Positions 55,768 to 64,000 of a stretch of 64,000 nucleotides of DNA are shown here, in pieces. The position numbers were made by a program, and so were the translations under genes. This stretch comes from Patiria pectinifera (taxonomy: Eukaryota; Echinodermata; Asteroidea; Valvatida; Asterinidae). The DNA lies in the NCBI GenBank assembly GCA_029964075.1, contig CM057135.1:9636863-9700862 (forward strand). The letters run 5' to 3'. The notes below the pieces were generated by a model that ran no database searches, had not been told where the DNA came from, and saw only the letters and a program-made list of their open reading frames with translations. Every line of letters starts with the position of its first letter. Positions within the stretch are counted from its first letter, which is position 1.

Positions 55768-56300
55768 ATGGCACAGCTGCATTGCACTTTAATCGTCGGC
55801 AAAACAAATTCCGGTAAAACCGAATGGATTTTGGATCTGTTAGAGTCAGACTATAAAAACGTATTTGAAGCGATAGTCATCATGTGCCCTACCGTCTTTA
55901 AAGCAAAACGTACATCGAATGAAAGTGGGTAAAAGCAGATCCCGAGGTATACCTCTGCGATCCGGAATTGTACAAGATGACGCTCAACGAAGCAATTGAT
56001 ATTCACAGGAAAGCACTCGCTGTTTATCGTAGACGATTGCTCCTCGGATCAAGAGATTAAATATCGTAAAAATACGTGCGCTTTAAGCAAGATGGCGTAA
56101 AGCGGAATACACTTTAATCACAGTTGTTGGTTGTTGATTCAAAAGTATAACAGCGTTTTAAAAGATTATAGAGAGATAGAATACGGCTTGGTTGAAGTTA
56201 TTTTACTGCAAGGATAAAACATTTTTTTGATCAAGCGTTAGACGAAGATATTAAACTTGCTTTAAACACATCCAGCTCCACCTATCAAAACACAGCATAA
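55768..56300 (+). pseudogene. Packaging-type ATPase, copy C
   Basis: Same one-base spacing after the capsid stop as in copy A. Walker A is VGKTNSGKT; Walker B is degraded by a deletion near 56010. AAG at the position of copy A's TAG shows the ancestral sense codon. The 3' end diverges and lacks the C-terminal ~30 codons seen in copy A. Confidence 0.6.
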
Positions 56301-56738
56301 AAATCGTTTGTGCGGTGTTGTAGCAGCTGAAAACTCTAAAAAAGTACTTAGGAAAAGAGTATATCGTTAAAAAAATATTGAAGCTTTTTGGCAGTTAAGA
56401 CCTCAAAAAGCTGTATCATTTGTACGAAACTAAATTTGGAAATGAAATCGTTCAAACTTTTGGAAAGTACAGTTTAAGGATATTTTAAAGATTGTTCGAT
56501 GTTGTTACACCGGTCGAAATTTTAGGATACAACGTCACTATAGATTCTAAAAAGAACTTACCAACGACTTGAGTTTGGATCCTATTATAAGCGCGAGTAG
56601 GGCTGGTATGTTGAGCGACGTTTGTTACAAGTACGGATCATTTATATCACCCTTGATAGCTACGATTATCACAATAATCATTTGAAGTTTAACAAAACTA
56701 ATATAATAAATGGAAGAACAAGCAGCGACCAAGACTAA
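56292..56738 (+). pseudogene. Unknown membrane-anchored protein, copy C
   Basis: Decayed homologue of 12272-12949 lacking the N-terminal anchor (RLCGVVAAENSKK onward). Ends at the same GACTAA overlap with the next gene. Confidence 0.45.
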
Positions 56739-57003
56739 AAATCCTAAAAGAATACAGCAGGGTAAAGCTCTAGCCGAGCACAATAGACAGATGAAATTAA
56801 AATTAGCAAAAATGGATGTAACATTGGACGACGCTACGAGCTCACCACACTCTTGGGCGATGTGGGGAGCTGTAGCATCGATAATAGGATTTGGGTTGTT
56901 GATACTAAAAAGTAAGGCCACTGCGCCAGTGGTACAGCCATTGCCTACAGTTACAACGCAACCCACTACATCCAGCGCCCCCAAAACGCTAGACATGGAA
57001 TAA
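56710..57003 (+). CDS. Small single-membrane-span protein, copy C (intact)
   Basis: A complete 97-codon frame with a Lys/Gln-rich N-terminus (EEQAATKTKNPKRIQQGKAL), a basic helix, one membrane span (WGAVASIIGFGLLIL, residues about 53-67) and a Thr/Pro-rich tail ending TLDME. It is the intact reference for the broken gene at 12834-13180 and the only undamaged gene of this copy besides short ones. Function unknown. Confidence 0.6.
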   Translation: MEEQAATKTKNPKRIQQGKALAEHNRQMKLKLAKMDVTLDDATSSPHSWAMWGAVASIIGFGLLILKSKATAPVVQPLPTVTTQPTTSSAPKTLDME

Positions 57004-57120
57004 ACATCAATTTAAAAAATGTTATATTAAAAACAATGAGTAACTTTGACACCAGCGGAAAAGCGAATACGATTTATCACGGCGCCGTCATAGGCAGTCT
57101 TTCTATGGCATACGCCATGG

Positions 57121-57488
57121 TGTAACGCGCGCCTGAAATGCTACGCAAAAGCAAAGGCTTTTACGTTTGTCACCCAACCAAAGACAGTATATATAAGGGA
57201 AACAGAAAGAAAACTCAAGAGAAACTTTCAATTATATTGAACAAAATTTAATTAAAAAAAAAATACCCTCAAAATAATAATAATCAAAAATTAATATATA
57301 CAGATATCAATGGATTAAATCACATTAACACTGGTCTCGTCAGACCCTTAAATCACTTGTAAAACAACCAAATCAACTCCTAAAAGTATGGTATCACAGT
57401 CTGCTACACGTCTCGTAGCTAAAGAAAAATCACCAATACAAGTTTATTCACGTGCAATTTAACTCCTAGAAAACACTTTCAAAACTCC

Positions 57489-57533
<45 letters not shown>

Positions 57534-58629
57534 AATCGGTTAACTTCCAATCAATCAAATACTGGTGACACAAAATTGAAAATGCTTGACTTTATGTTTG
57601 ATTTTTACACAGTTGCTCTCAGGCAACAATTTCTTTATAATATCTAATCCAGGCTTTATTACTATACAAAAAAATGATGGGCCCAAAACTTTTCACAAGT
57701 ACTTGTACCCGATGACTCTATGATAACCGATGCCCCTCTAGCGCTGTGATGTCCCACTTTGTCCCTGGATCCTGCCGTCTGTGATCGGTGTCCTCGGGAG
57801 TGGTCACGTACCGGTTGTACTGTAAGTTTTGCCGTCAACTGTGTGCGGCATCAACTCCGCCTCATCTCGCCACCTCGAGTCTGATATAGTGAGCGGTGTC
57901 TTGATAGGCTATTGACTAGGTCTAGGCTAGCGGTGGACTTCGTTCAAAACCTGTCTTTTGAGCCATCTGAAAAATATTCAAAGATATATTCCCTGCATAT
58001 AATCAAGGGAAATCTAAACATCTATAAATATGCTGCTGGCTCGTAACAACGTTCACAATAATCAATTCTATTCCGTGTTAAAAATTACCTAAGAAGTTGA
58101 TCTATCTGTCTCAATCAAAAAGACTATTTCAAAGAGCTGTATCTTGCATTAAATACACATTATTAAGAAATAACTTCGTCAATTAATTAATCAATGTCTT
58201 GGGATATGTCTCTCTGGGTCAATACACAACATGGGTATTCTAGTAAAGGTTTCACAATTAAACATTCGATCAAAACAACAGATCAAAGTAACAAAGTATC
58301 AAACATCTCTTAAATAAAAAAAAAACAATAACCTTGTGTCAATACTCACGGTAAAAAAAAAAGGCAAATCCCGCCTCAGAAAAAGCAGCTTTTTGCGCCA
58401 GCAAATCTGGTGGTTGCTCATTTCAAACCTTTTTTTCCCAAGAATGCCGCACAAGCCTTGCCATTCGCTAACGTTCACATTCCTCACCCATTCATACTTC
58501 TGACATGCAAATTATAACTTTATCAATTACTTCCTTTACCATGGCTCATTGAACAGGAACGAAACAGACAAGAAGATGGGGTGCTCATGTTTTATTCAAA
58601 TTCGCTTAACCATAAACTCACTCTAGTCA
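57121..58629. mobile_element. Solo LTR-like insertion, 1,509 bp
   Basis: Begins TG, ends CA, and is flanked by the 5-bp duplication CATGG (57116-57120, 58630-58634), the hallmark of an LTR retrotransposon insertion. A TATATAA box at about 57189-57195 and a (TA)n tract at 57491-57530. No internal coding region, so most likely a solo LTR left after recombination. No second copy in this window. Confidence 0.75.
57491..57530. repeat. (TA)n microsatellite
   Basis: Uninterrupted TA run inside the solo LTR. Confidence 0.9.
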
Positions 58630-58801
58630 CATGGTAGGTAATAAACTACTCAAAATGAAAACACCGGATCTAAACAAACTAAGTGTAGAAGACGCGGGTA
58701 AATTGACGAGTATTATAAGTGGAGCTCTGGCCACGCAAACTTGGGTATACTACCGGGCAGTATCGTCAAAATGGCGTAATTTAAATGGCTTTATAAAATA
58801 A

Positions 58802-59980
58802 ATGGCTGAAGGAGGATTTGAGTTGGATCCTGTCGCAAGACAACACAAATGCAAATTTTAGAGGATCGAGTTTTGCGCTGCGGGTACCGGGAGTTGAGTT
58901 AGTCTCGCCGGGGGATGATGTCCAGCGAACAAAGCCATCAGCGCCGAGGCTAGTGATGTTTTTAAAGATCGTCGATGTGGCTTAGAAGCGCCGGGCGATT
59001 TTGGGTACCCTTAGCGGGGAGTGGTTCGCAGAAAACGGACGTAGAAGGCCCGCCGAACCACGGGCTCGCAGCATGATTCTCCCGGGAACACCAGACCATA
59101 GGGAACATAGGAGGAAAACCTAAGGCTCTGTGAGTTACTTAAATTATAAAGATAAAACTGCATTTTTTCGTTTCTGTGTAAAAACTATCTATTGTGTTTT
59201 CCATGATCAGACCGAGTGAGACAAAATGATAATCAAGTACAATTTTGAATGGGTTTCTCTCAAGAAAACCAATTTGTAAGCTGAGGGTTTTGATGTTTGT
59301 GTCAGCAACTAAAGTGACAAATAATCGGTCGAGTTTTAGTTAAAACAATCGAATGTTAATTCATATTTTCAGGGGGCTCCTGTATCTAGTTTTACGGGGT
59401 GTGGAATTCATATTCAAAATCATATTTGGGGTCGTCTTTCCATGGGGATTACTCTTCAACTCAACCCAGGGTTCAACCAACTGAGTGGCCAGTTACAGCC
59501 ATGCAGTCATCGACTCGGCATCCAATCTACAGCGCCGGCTTGTTTAATTAATTGTATTAAATTCTTTATTTGTTGTATTTTTGATTATTTGTTATTAAAT
59601 AATGTTTGATTTTTTTATGGTAAAATCTGAGTTGTGGTCGTTTGGTTTACGTGTTCGAGTTGTCCACTGTATGTCAGTCTAAGTAGGGCGGCGCCAGGGA
59701 CTGCCTTGTTACAGATCCCCTTGACCCATCGCAAGACAACGACGAAGACAACGGTGTAGCAGAGACCAATCTATATGATACTTTTGATACTCTAGTTACA
59801 TCCATCCCCACTACCGACATAGATGAGGTTTTAGATCGAGGAAATGCAATGTTTAAAACTAATCCTCGCGTTGATGAGTTTTACGATACTTATAACATAT
59901 ACAATGAACCAATACTTCCGAGATACGAAACATTTATTCTCAAAACAGACGGTTTATTTTACAAATCTGAAAAGGCTTAG
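58802..59980 (+). pseudogene. Acidic Polinton protein split by a second LTR-like insertion
   Basis: Starts ATG 58802 (one base beyond the previous stop codon) with MAEGGFELDP. It is interrupted at 58841 by an 873-bp insertion and resumes at 59719 with an Asp/Glu-rich segment (PSQDNDEDNG), a helical stretch (TTDIDEVLDRGNAMF) and a Tyr-rich end, to TAG 59978-59980. The two parts are in the same frame when the insertion and one GATCC duplication are discounted. No family recognised. Confidence 0.5.
58841..59713. mobile_element. Solo LTR-like insertion, 873 bp
   Basis: Begins TGT, ends ACA, with a 5-bp duplication GATCC (58836-58840, 59714-59718). No coding region. A 12-bp match (TCGCAAGACAAC) between its first bases and the resumed target gene at about 59729 is curious, but it does not disturb the frame argument. 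Confidence 0.7.
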
Positions 59981-59998
59981 TAAGATTGACGGTTCAAA

Positions 59999-60286
59999 AT
60001 GACCCAAATAGATTCTTGAGTCGATAAGACGATACAACCCCAGAGTATCGAGATTAGAGAACTACCAAGAGCCGCCAATGAGGTAATCGAGATTATAGAC
60101 AATTTACAGCGCGACACCGGCGCTCAAACGGAAGGATTAAATTACAGAGAATTCGAGGGTTTAGACAAAAGTCTTCAGACGTTGAGAGCTAACCTAGAAC
60201 TTAATTTAGCGCGTCTAACAGAACTCGACCGAGAGATAGCAGACACGAGACATTATCGCTACGTGCAATCTGTCCAGCTCAAGTAA
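59999..60286 (+). pseudogene. Small coiled-coil Polinton protein
   Basis: 95 sense codons starting MTQIDS, with one in-frame TGA at codon 7, then a helical, heptad-rich stretch (LRANLELNLARLTELDREIA) to TAA. If translation starts after the TGA no ATG is available, so I treat it as disrupted. Sits after the acidic gene with an 18-bp gap, as in a compact viral genome. Confidence 0.5.
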
Positions 60287-60680
60287 TCTACAAAGTATAC
60301 AAAAAGCTAAAACTTGTTAAATGCAATGGACGTTATTTTGTAAATAATTAATTCTCTAGCCCCAAAATTGGTTATACTTAATTTAGATTTCTTTTTATAT
60401 AATAACTAAGAGTACTCTGTTTACGTAATCCGCCCAAATTTAACTTTCTTATAAGAAAATACATTAAGCAATTTTATCATACTTCAATTAGTAAATTATG
60501 TACAATTGTTCGGTGCCGAAATTTGTTTATAGACGTCTCTTCTGCTGATCTCATTGCAAGTAGGTACATTTAAATCTTTAGTAAAAGTGCATGCTCAGTG
60601 ACAATTGCAGGTCGGTCTAGCTCCAAAATTTGTTACATTCTGTTTCGGAAATTTAAGTTTAACCCACCAACACATTGGAG
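60287..60680. other. Junction between Polinton C and Gypsy element
   Basis: AT-rich. Could include the Gypsy 3' untranslated region or LTR (minus strand) or Polinton remainder. No clear TG...CA borders or primer/polypurine sites seen. Confidence 0.3.
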
Positions 60681-60887
60681 TTCATACAGTTCATAGTCGC
60701 CGTGTCTCATCCAGGCTGGGGGGTTACGTACTCTGCCACGACTAGTAGTAGCTTGTTAAATCCATGGTCGGGAGCTGTAGAATCCGGATTAGGTAATTCT
60801 CCATCCGTCCTGGTTGACTGTTTGTCTGGACTGTTCCACATTGGAATAGGTGACATGGACTCGTCTGGATCAGAAGAATTACTCTCT

Positions 60888-61073
60888 TCAAGTCTCCCGC
60901 TGCTGATATGGTTTGAGCCTGTCGAAGTGTACGATTTGTGAGCGCCCTCCATGTGTACTTTGTATGCGATAATTGGCATCGGACAGTTTTTGTGTGATCT
61001 TATAGGGGCCCTTCCAAAATGTCTGCAGTTTGGGACTACGACCACGTTTCTTCCAGAAGGTGTAGAGCCACAC
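60888..61073 (-). pseudogene. Gypsy integrase C-terminal domain
   Basis: Encodes a GPYKITQKLSDANYRI motif (GPY/F type), then VHFDRLKPY. This is the end of pol. The preceding integrase core (61350-61105; PHIMMAYRSSEHASTKATPN and FLMFGREI motifs) is in another frame. Confidence 0.65.
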
Positions 61074-61104
61074 AAGATCGCCTTCTCGAAAGGGATCGCC
61101 CTTT

Positions 61105-61929
61105 TCAAGTCATAGTGCCGTTTCTGTCGTTCCTGTGCAGCCTGTGGATCTGGACTCTCTTGTATGCCTCCCTCAGGTTGTGCTGAACTTTCAGAGCATA
61201 GGTGTCACTGGTCTGTTGCTGTTGGTTTGGATCTTCCCCTGCTAGCGAATCAAGAGGGATGTTGATCTCCCGACCGAACATGAGGAAGTTTGGCGTTGCT
61301 TTGGTGGAAGCATGTTCACTGGAGCGGTAAGCCATCATGATGTGTGGCAAGTGGTCGTCCCAATCTGTTTGGTCATCTTTGACATGTGGCGATCAGGGCT
61401 TGTAGAGTTCTGTTAGAGCGCTCCACAAGGCCGTCGGATTGAGGGTGGTATGCTGTTGTTTTTGTTCTATTGATCCCCAGTAGATGACAGACTTGCTGAA
61501 ATAATGCTGATCAAAATTTGTTCCCCGGTCGCTGTGAATAGATTACGGAGTACCAAAGCGACAAATGACTTCTTCGACCAATATTCGCGCCTCAGTCCCG
61601 GCCTCTTGGTTTGGCATAGCAAAGGATTCCGCCCACATAGTAAAATAATCGCAGACTACCAAAACATAGCAATTTCCCTTATCTGACCTCGGAAAGGGAC
61701 CCATCATATATATAGCCAACTTTTTCATCGGTGCACCAACTGGAACTTGAACAAGATTAGCTCGCCGTTTTGGATTTGGGGACTTCCTACTCTGACACTC
61801 AGGACACTGTCGAATCCAAATTTTGACAGCCTTACTACACCAAATCCAGTAGTACTTATTTTTGACCTTTGGGATTGTTTTGGCTATACCCAGATGACCA
61901 CCGCCCGGCCCGTCATGAGCTGCTGCCAT
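61105..61929 (-). pseudogene. Gypsy integrase zinc finger and core
   Basis: Zinc-binding HHCC region HDGPGGGHLGIAKTI ... CPECQSRK. The core's first Asp position reads LAIYMMGPFP (Tyr instead of the usual Asp); the second is VVCDYFTMWAE. Frames break near 61543 (in-frame stop after FGTP) and again near 61350. Loss of the first catalytic Asp and the breaks mean it is inactive. Confidence 0.7.
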
Positions 61930-62195
61930 GATCTGTTGTTGAAGAAAGTCAGGGACGACAAGTAACGGGCGAGATCCGTTGCAAGTATCGTTGGTCCAGC
62001 GCCGATAGAGGCAGCTCTGACGAAGCTCCAGTTGGTCTCACTGGAACCAGTAGCCCTTGGTTCGTCGGTCTAAGCCACCAATAGATGTACCATCTGGTCG
62101 TTGCCTCGCCTTCTTCCACTTGATAATCGATGCCAGAATTGGATCATTTTGCTATGCCCTGCTTATTTTGTCAAGGTCCCGCACGGAAGAGAAAT
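61691..62195. repeat. Direct duplication, copy 1
   Basis: Matches 63496-64000 base for base as far as I compared, at a constant offset of 1,805. It covers the integrase zinc-finger region, not an LTR. Confidence 0.85.
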
Positions 62196-62214
62196 GGCAT
62201 TACACTCCCCAGTC

Positions 62215-62396
62215 CATGGGCGTCGCCAGGATTTTTTCTAGAGGGGGGCAAAAAAAAAATTGCCAAAAAATGCTTGTATTTCTCAACACATTCTCGAATT
62301 ACCAGTTTTGGAGGGGGCAGGGACATTTTGCCCCCCCCCCCCAACTCATTAAATGTACACCACCTTGCCTTCCCGCCCCTTTTTCTTTCTCTTTTT

Positions 62397-62428
<32 letters not shown>

Positions 62429-62493
62429 TTTGCTTTTCCGGGGGGGGGGCGGCAAATGCCCCCTTGCCCCCCCCCCTCCTCGCGACGCCCATG
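62215..62493. mobile_element. 279-bp MITE (hAT-type) inside Gypsy pol
   Basis: Terminal inverted repeat CATGGGCGTCGC...GCGACGCCCATG. Perfect 8-bp target duplication CCCCAGTC at 62207-62214 and 62494-62501. The interior is homopolymer-rich (C, T and G runs), with no coding potential. The flanking Gypsy frame (DALSRYPSVTG onward) is uninterrupted without it, so it inserted after the retrotransposon. Confidence 0.8.
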
Positions 62494-62501
62494 CCCCAGT
62501 C

Positions 62502-63000
62502 ACTGATGGATATCTGGACAGCGCATCTACGTTACGGTGTTTGGTACCAGGTCGATGCTGGATGTCGAATTCGAAAGTGTTGAGTATGTCCAATCAGCGT
62601 GCGACTTGCCCTTCTGGATCTTTAAAGCTGAATAACCACCGCAGAGAACCATGATCAGTACGCAGCAGAAAGCGTCGTCCATAGAGGTAATGTTTAAAGT
62701 GTCGGACAAAATTAACAACTGCCAGCAAATCTCTCCTGGTGACGCTGCACCGTCGTTCTGCTTTGCTGAGGGTACCGACTTGCGTAGGCTATGACTTGCT
62801 CTTTCCCGTCATGGATTTGAGACGAGACGGCATCCATACCCTTATCACTGGCATCTGTATCCAACACAAAGGTAGGTTGAAGTCAGGATAGGCCGACACC
62901 GGAGCAGTTGTCAGCTTGCGTTTCAGATCTTAAAATGCCCGGCTGCACTCATCTGTCCAGAGAAATTTCACATTTTTCTGTGTCAGTCGATGTAGGGGTT
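62502..63000 (-). pseudogene. Gypsy RNase H domain
   Basis: Minus-strand reading across frames gives GRRFLLRTDHGSLRW, then HRPGTKHRNVDALSR, the conserved end of Gypsy RNase H. The upstream half (about 62750-62950) is frame-shifted. Confidence 0.6.
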
Positions 63001-63130
63001 CAGCGATATGAGCAAAGTCAGCGATGAACTTCCGATAGTAAGAACAAATGCCAAAGCTACGAACATCGGTGAGGTTACATGGAGTAGGCCATTCCCGGAC
63101 TCGTGTTTTTGCAGGGTCATAGCAATTCCG

Positions 63131-63481
63131 TCAAAGGAAAACAACGCAGCCCAAATAGGTGACTTCCTGACGTGTTAGGACACATTTCTTGGACTTCAGC
63201 TTTAAGCCTGCTCCGTGGAGTTTACTCAATACCCTCGACAACCGGTCTAAATGTTCGTCAAATCCCTTGGAATAGATGACAATGTCATACAGGTAGATGA
63301 GACAAACTTCCCACTGAAGACCCTGTAAGACAACCTCCATCAACCTCTCGAACGTACTTGGGGCATTGCACAGTCCAAAAGGGAGCACATTGAATTCATA
63401 TAACCCGCTACCTGTTGTAAAAGCAGTTTTCTCACGGTCATAATGATGCACTTCCGTCTGCGAATATCCAGACGCATACAA
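63131..63481 (-). pseudogene. Gypsy reverse transcriptase fragment
   Basis: About 116 codons: KTAFTTGSGLYEFNVLPFGL, then NAPSTFERLMEVVLQGL, then the catalytic box as YLYDIVIYS instead of YLDDIVIYS, then HLDRLSRVLSKLHGAGLKL. The missing Asp and the truncated N-terminus make it inactive. Its 5' edge (63481-63495) abuts the duplicated integrase segment. Confidence 0.75.
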
Positions 63482-63495
63482 TACCGTATGTGATC

Positions 63496-64000
63496 GGAAA
63501 GGGACCCATCATATATATAGCCAACTTTTTCATCGGTGCACCAACTGGAACTTGAACAAGATTAGCTCGCCGTTTTGGATTTGGGGACTTCCTACTCTGA
63601 CACTCAGGACACTGTCGAATCCAAATTTTGACAGCCTTACTACACCAAATCCAGTAGTACTTATTTTTGACCTTTGGGATTGTTTTGGCTATACCCAGAT
63701 GACCACCGCCCGGCCCGTCATGAGCTGCTGCCATGATCTGTTGTTGAAGAAAGTCAGGGACGACAAGTAACGGGCGAGATCCGTTGCAAGTATCGTTGGT
63801 CCAGCGCCGATAGAGGCAGCTCTGACGAAGCTCCAGTTGGTCTCACTGGAACCAGTAGCCCTTGGTTCGTCGGTCTAAGCCACCAATAGATGTACCATCT
63901 GGTCGTTGCCTCGCCTTCTTCCACTTGATAATCGATGCCAGAATTGGATCATTTTGCTATGCCCTGCTTATTTTGTCAAGGTCCCGCACGGAAGAGAAAT
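63496..64000. repeat. Direct duplication, copy 2 (runs off the window)
   Basis: Second copy of the integrase zinc-finger segment (minus strand), placed upstream of the RT in transcription order, which is not a normal Gypsy layout. Truncated by the window end 11 bases before the position where copy 1 is followed by the MITE's target duplication. Confidence 0.85.

Larger units (their letters stand above)
57036..58801 (+). pseudogene. Small membrane protein split by a solo LTR
   Basis: 5' part 57036-57120 (MSNFDTSGKANTIYHGAVIG) and 3' part from 58635 to 58801 (MKTPDLNKLSVEDAGKL, then a hydrophobic ISGALATQTWVYY segment). The LTR-like insertion 57121-58629 with its CATGG duplication separates them. 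If the insertion and one duplication are ignored, the two parts share one reading frame. In the palindromic element only the 5' part survives (13216). Confidence 0.55.
53580..60286 (+). mobile_element. Polinton-type element, copy C (fragmentary)
   Basis: Collinear with the left arm plus centre of the palindromic element: integrase (-), membrane/coiled-coil protein (+), capsid-like gene (+), ATPase (+), membrane proteins (+), then three further small genes absent from the palindrome. The polymerase is missing apart from a 27-bp scrap at 53580-53606 that is inverted relative to the expected orientation. The element lies inside a LINE and is itself interrupted by two LTR-like insertions (57121-58629, 58841-59713). 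No terminal inverted repeat seen. Confidence 0.75.
60707..63481 (-). mobile_element. pol: Ty3/Gypsy retrotransposon, decayed, minus strand
   Basis: Order on the minus strand is reverse transcriptase (63481-63131), RNase H (about 63000-62500, with HRPGTKHRNVDALSR at its end), integrase zinc finger and core (62190-61100), and integrase C-terminal tail (61073-60888, ending VHFDRLKPY), which is the Gypsy pol order. Gag, protease and both LTRs are not recognised in the window. Nested in the RNase H-integrase linker is a 279-bp MITE. Confidence 0.75.

Noticed and set aside
62353-62583. Phenylalanine/glycine-rich open frame
   Set aside because: Produced by T, G and C homopolymers inside a MITE; no coding meaning.
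63496-64000. The two identical 505-bp segments as a pair of LTRs
   Set aside because: They encode the integrase zinc-finger region and lack TG...CA ends.

Overview
This is a eukaryotic, almost certainly metazoan, window. Genes are split by GT-AG introns, stretches of AT-rich non-coding DNA run for kilobases, and nearly every recognisable coding stretch belongs to a transposon or transposon-derived gene family. The mix (Polinton-type virus-like elements, tyrosine-recombinase genes, EnSpm-like and DDE-like genes, hAT-type MITEs, Gypsy and LINE pieces) and the frequent ACATGTA-type simple motifs fit a marine invertebrate. I cannot name the species. No cellular housekeeping gene, rRNA or intact tRNA was found.

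Layout. 0.25-4.5 kb: a broken gene with a long proline-rich coding minisatellite, zinc-finger-like motifs and a tyrosine-recombinase domain. 4.85-20.1 kb: the main object, a Polinton/Maverick-type element folded into a giant palindrome. The left arm (5065-11497) carries DNA polymerase B, a retroviral-type integrase in opposite orientation, a membrane protein and a major-capsid-like gene. The unique centre (11498-13371) carries a packaging-type ATPase and small membrane-protein genes. The right arm (13372-20048) is the left arm again, inverted. 20.7-27 kb: foldback and hAT-like non-autonomous elements. 26.9-31.0 kb: a multi-exon gene with tandemly duplicated exons, ending in a large DDE-like domain with frameshifts. 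31-38 kb: AT-rich DNA with MITEs and a LINE RT scrap. 38.7-40.0 kb (minus): a second, truncated member of the tyrosine-recombinase family. 43.3-46.2 kb: a broken EnSpm-like gene. 47.5-50.25 kb: a tandem repeat block with repeated TGACGTCA sites. 52-53.6 kb: LINE pieces. 53.6-60.3 kb: a second Polinton copy (C), one-armed, interrupted by two solo-LTR-like insertions. 60.7-64.0 kb (minus): a decayed Gypsy retrotransposon with a nested MITE and an exact ~505-bp internal duplication that runs off the window.

How the parts relate. Copy C is collinear with the left arm plus centre of the palindromic element and extends it with three further small genes. It therefore serves as an outgroup: both palindrome arms share the same one-base integrase frameshift, which copy C lacks, so the arms come from one already-mutated parent rather than from two insertions. 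The Polinton set (polymerase, integrase, capsid-like protein, ATPase, several small membrane proteins) is a virus-like self-replicating module. Every copy here is broken by stops, frameshifts or deletions, so I annotate them as fossils. No maturation protease or minor capsid protein was recognised.
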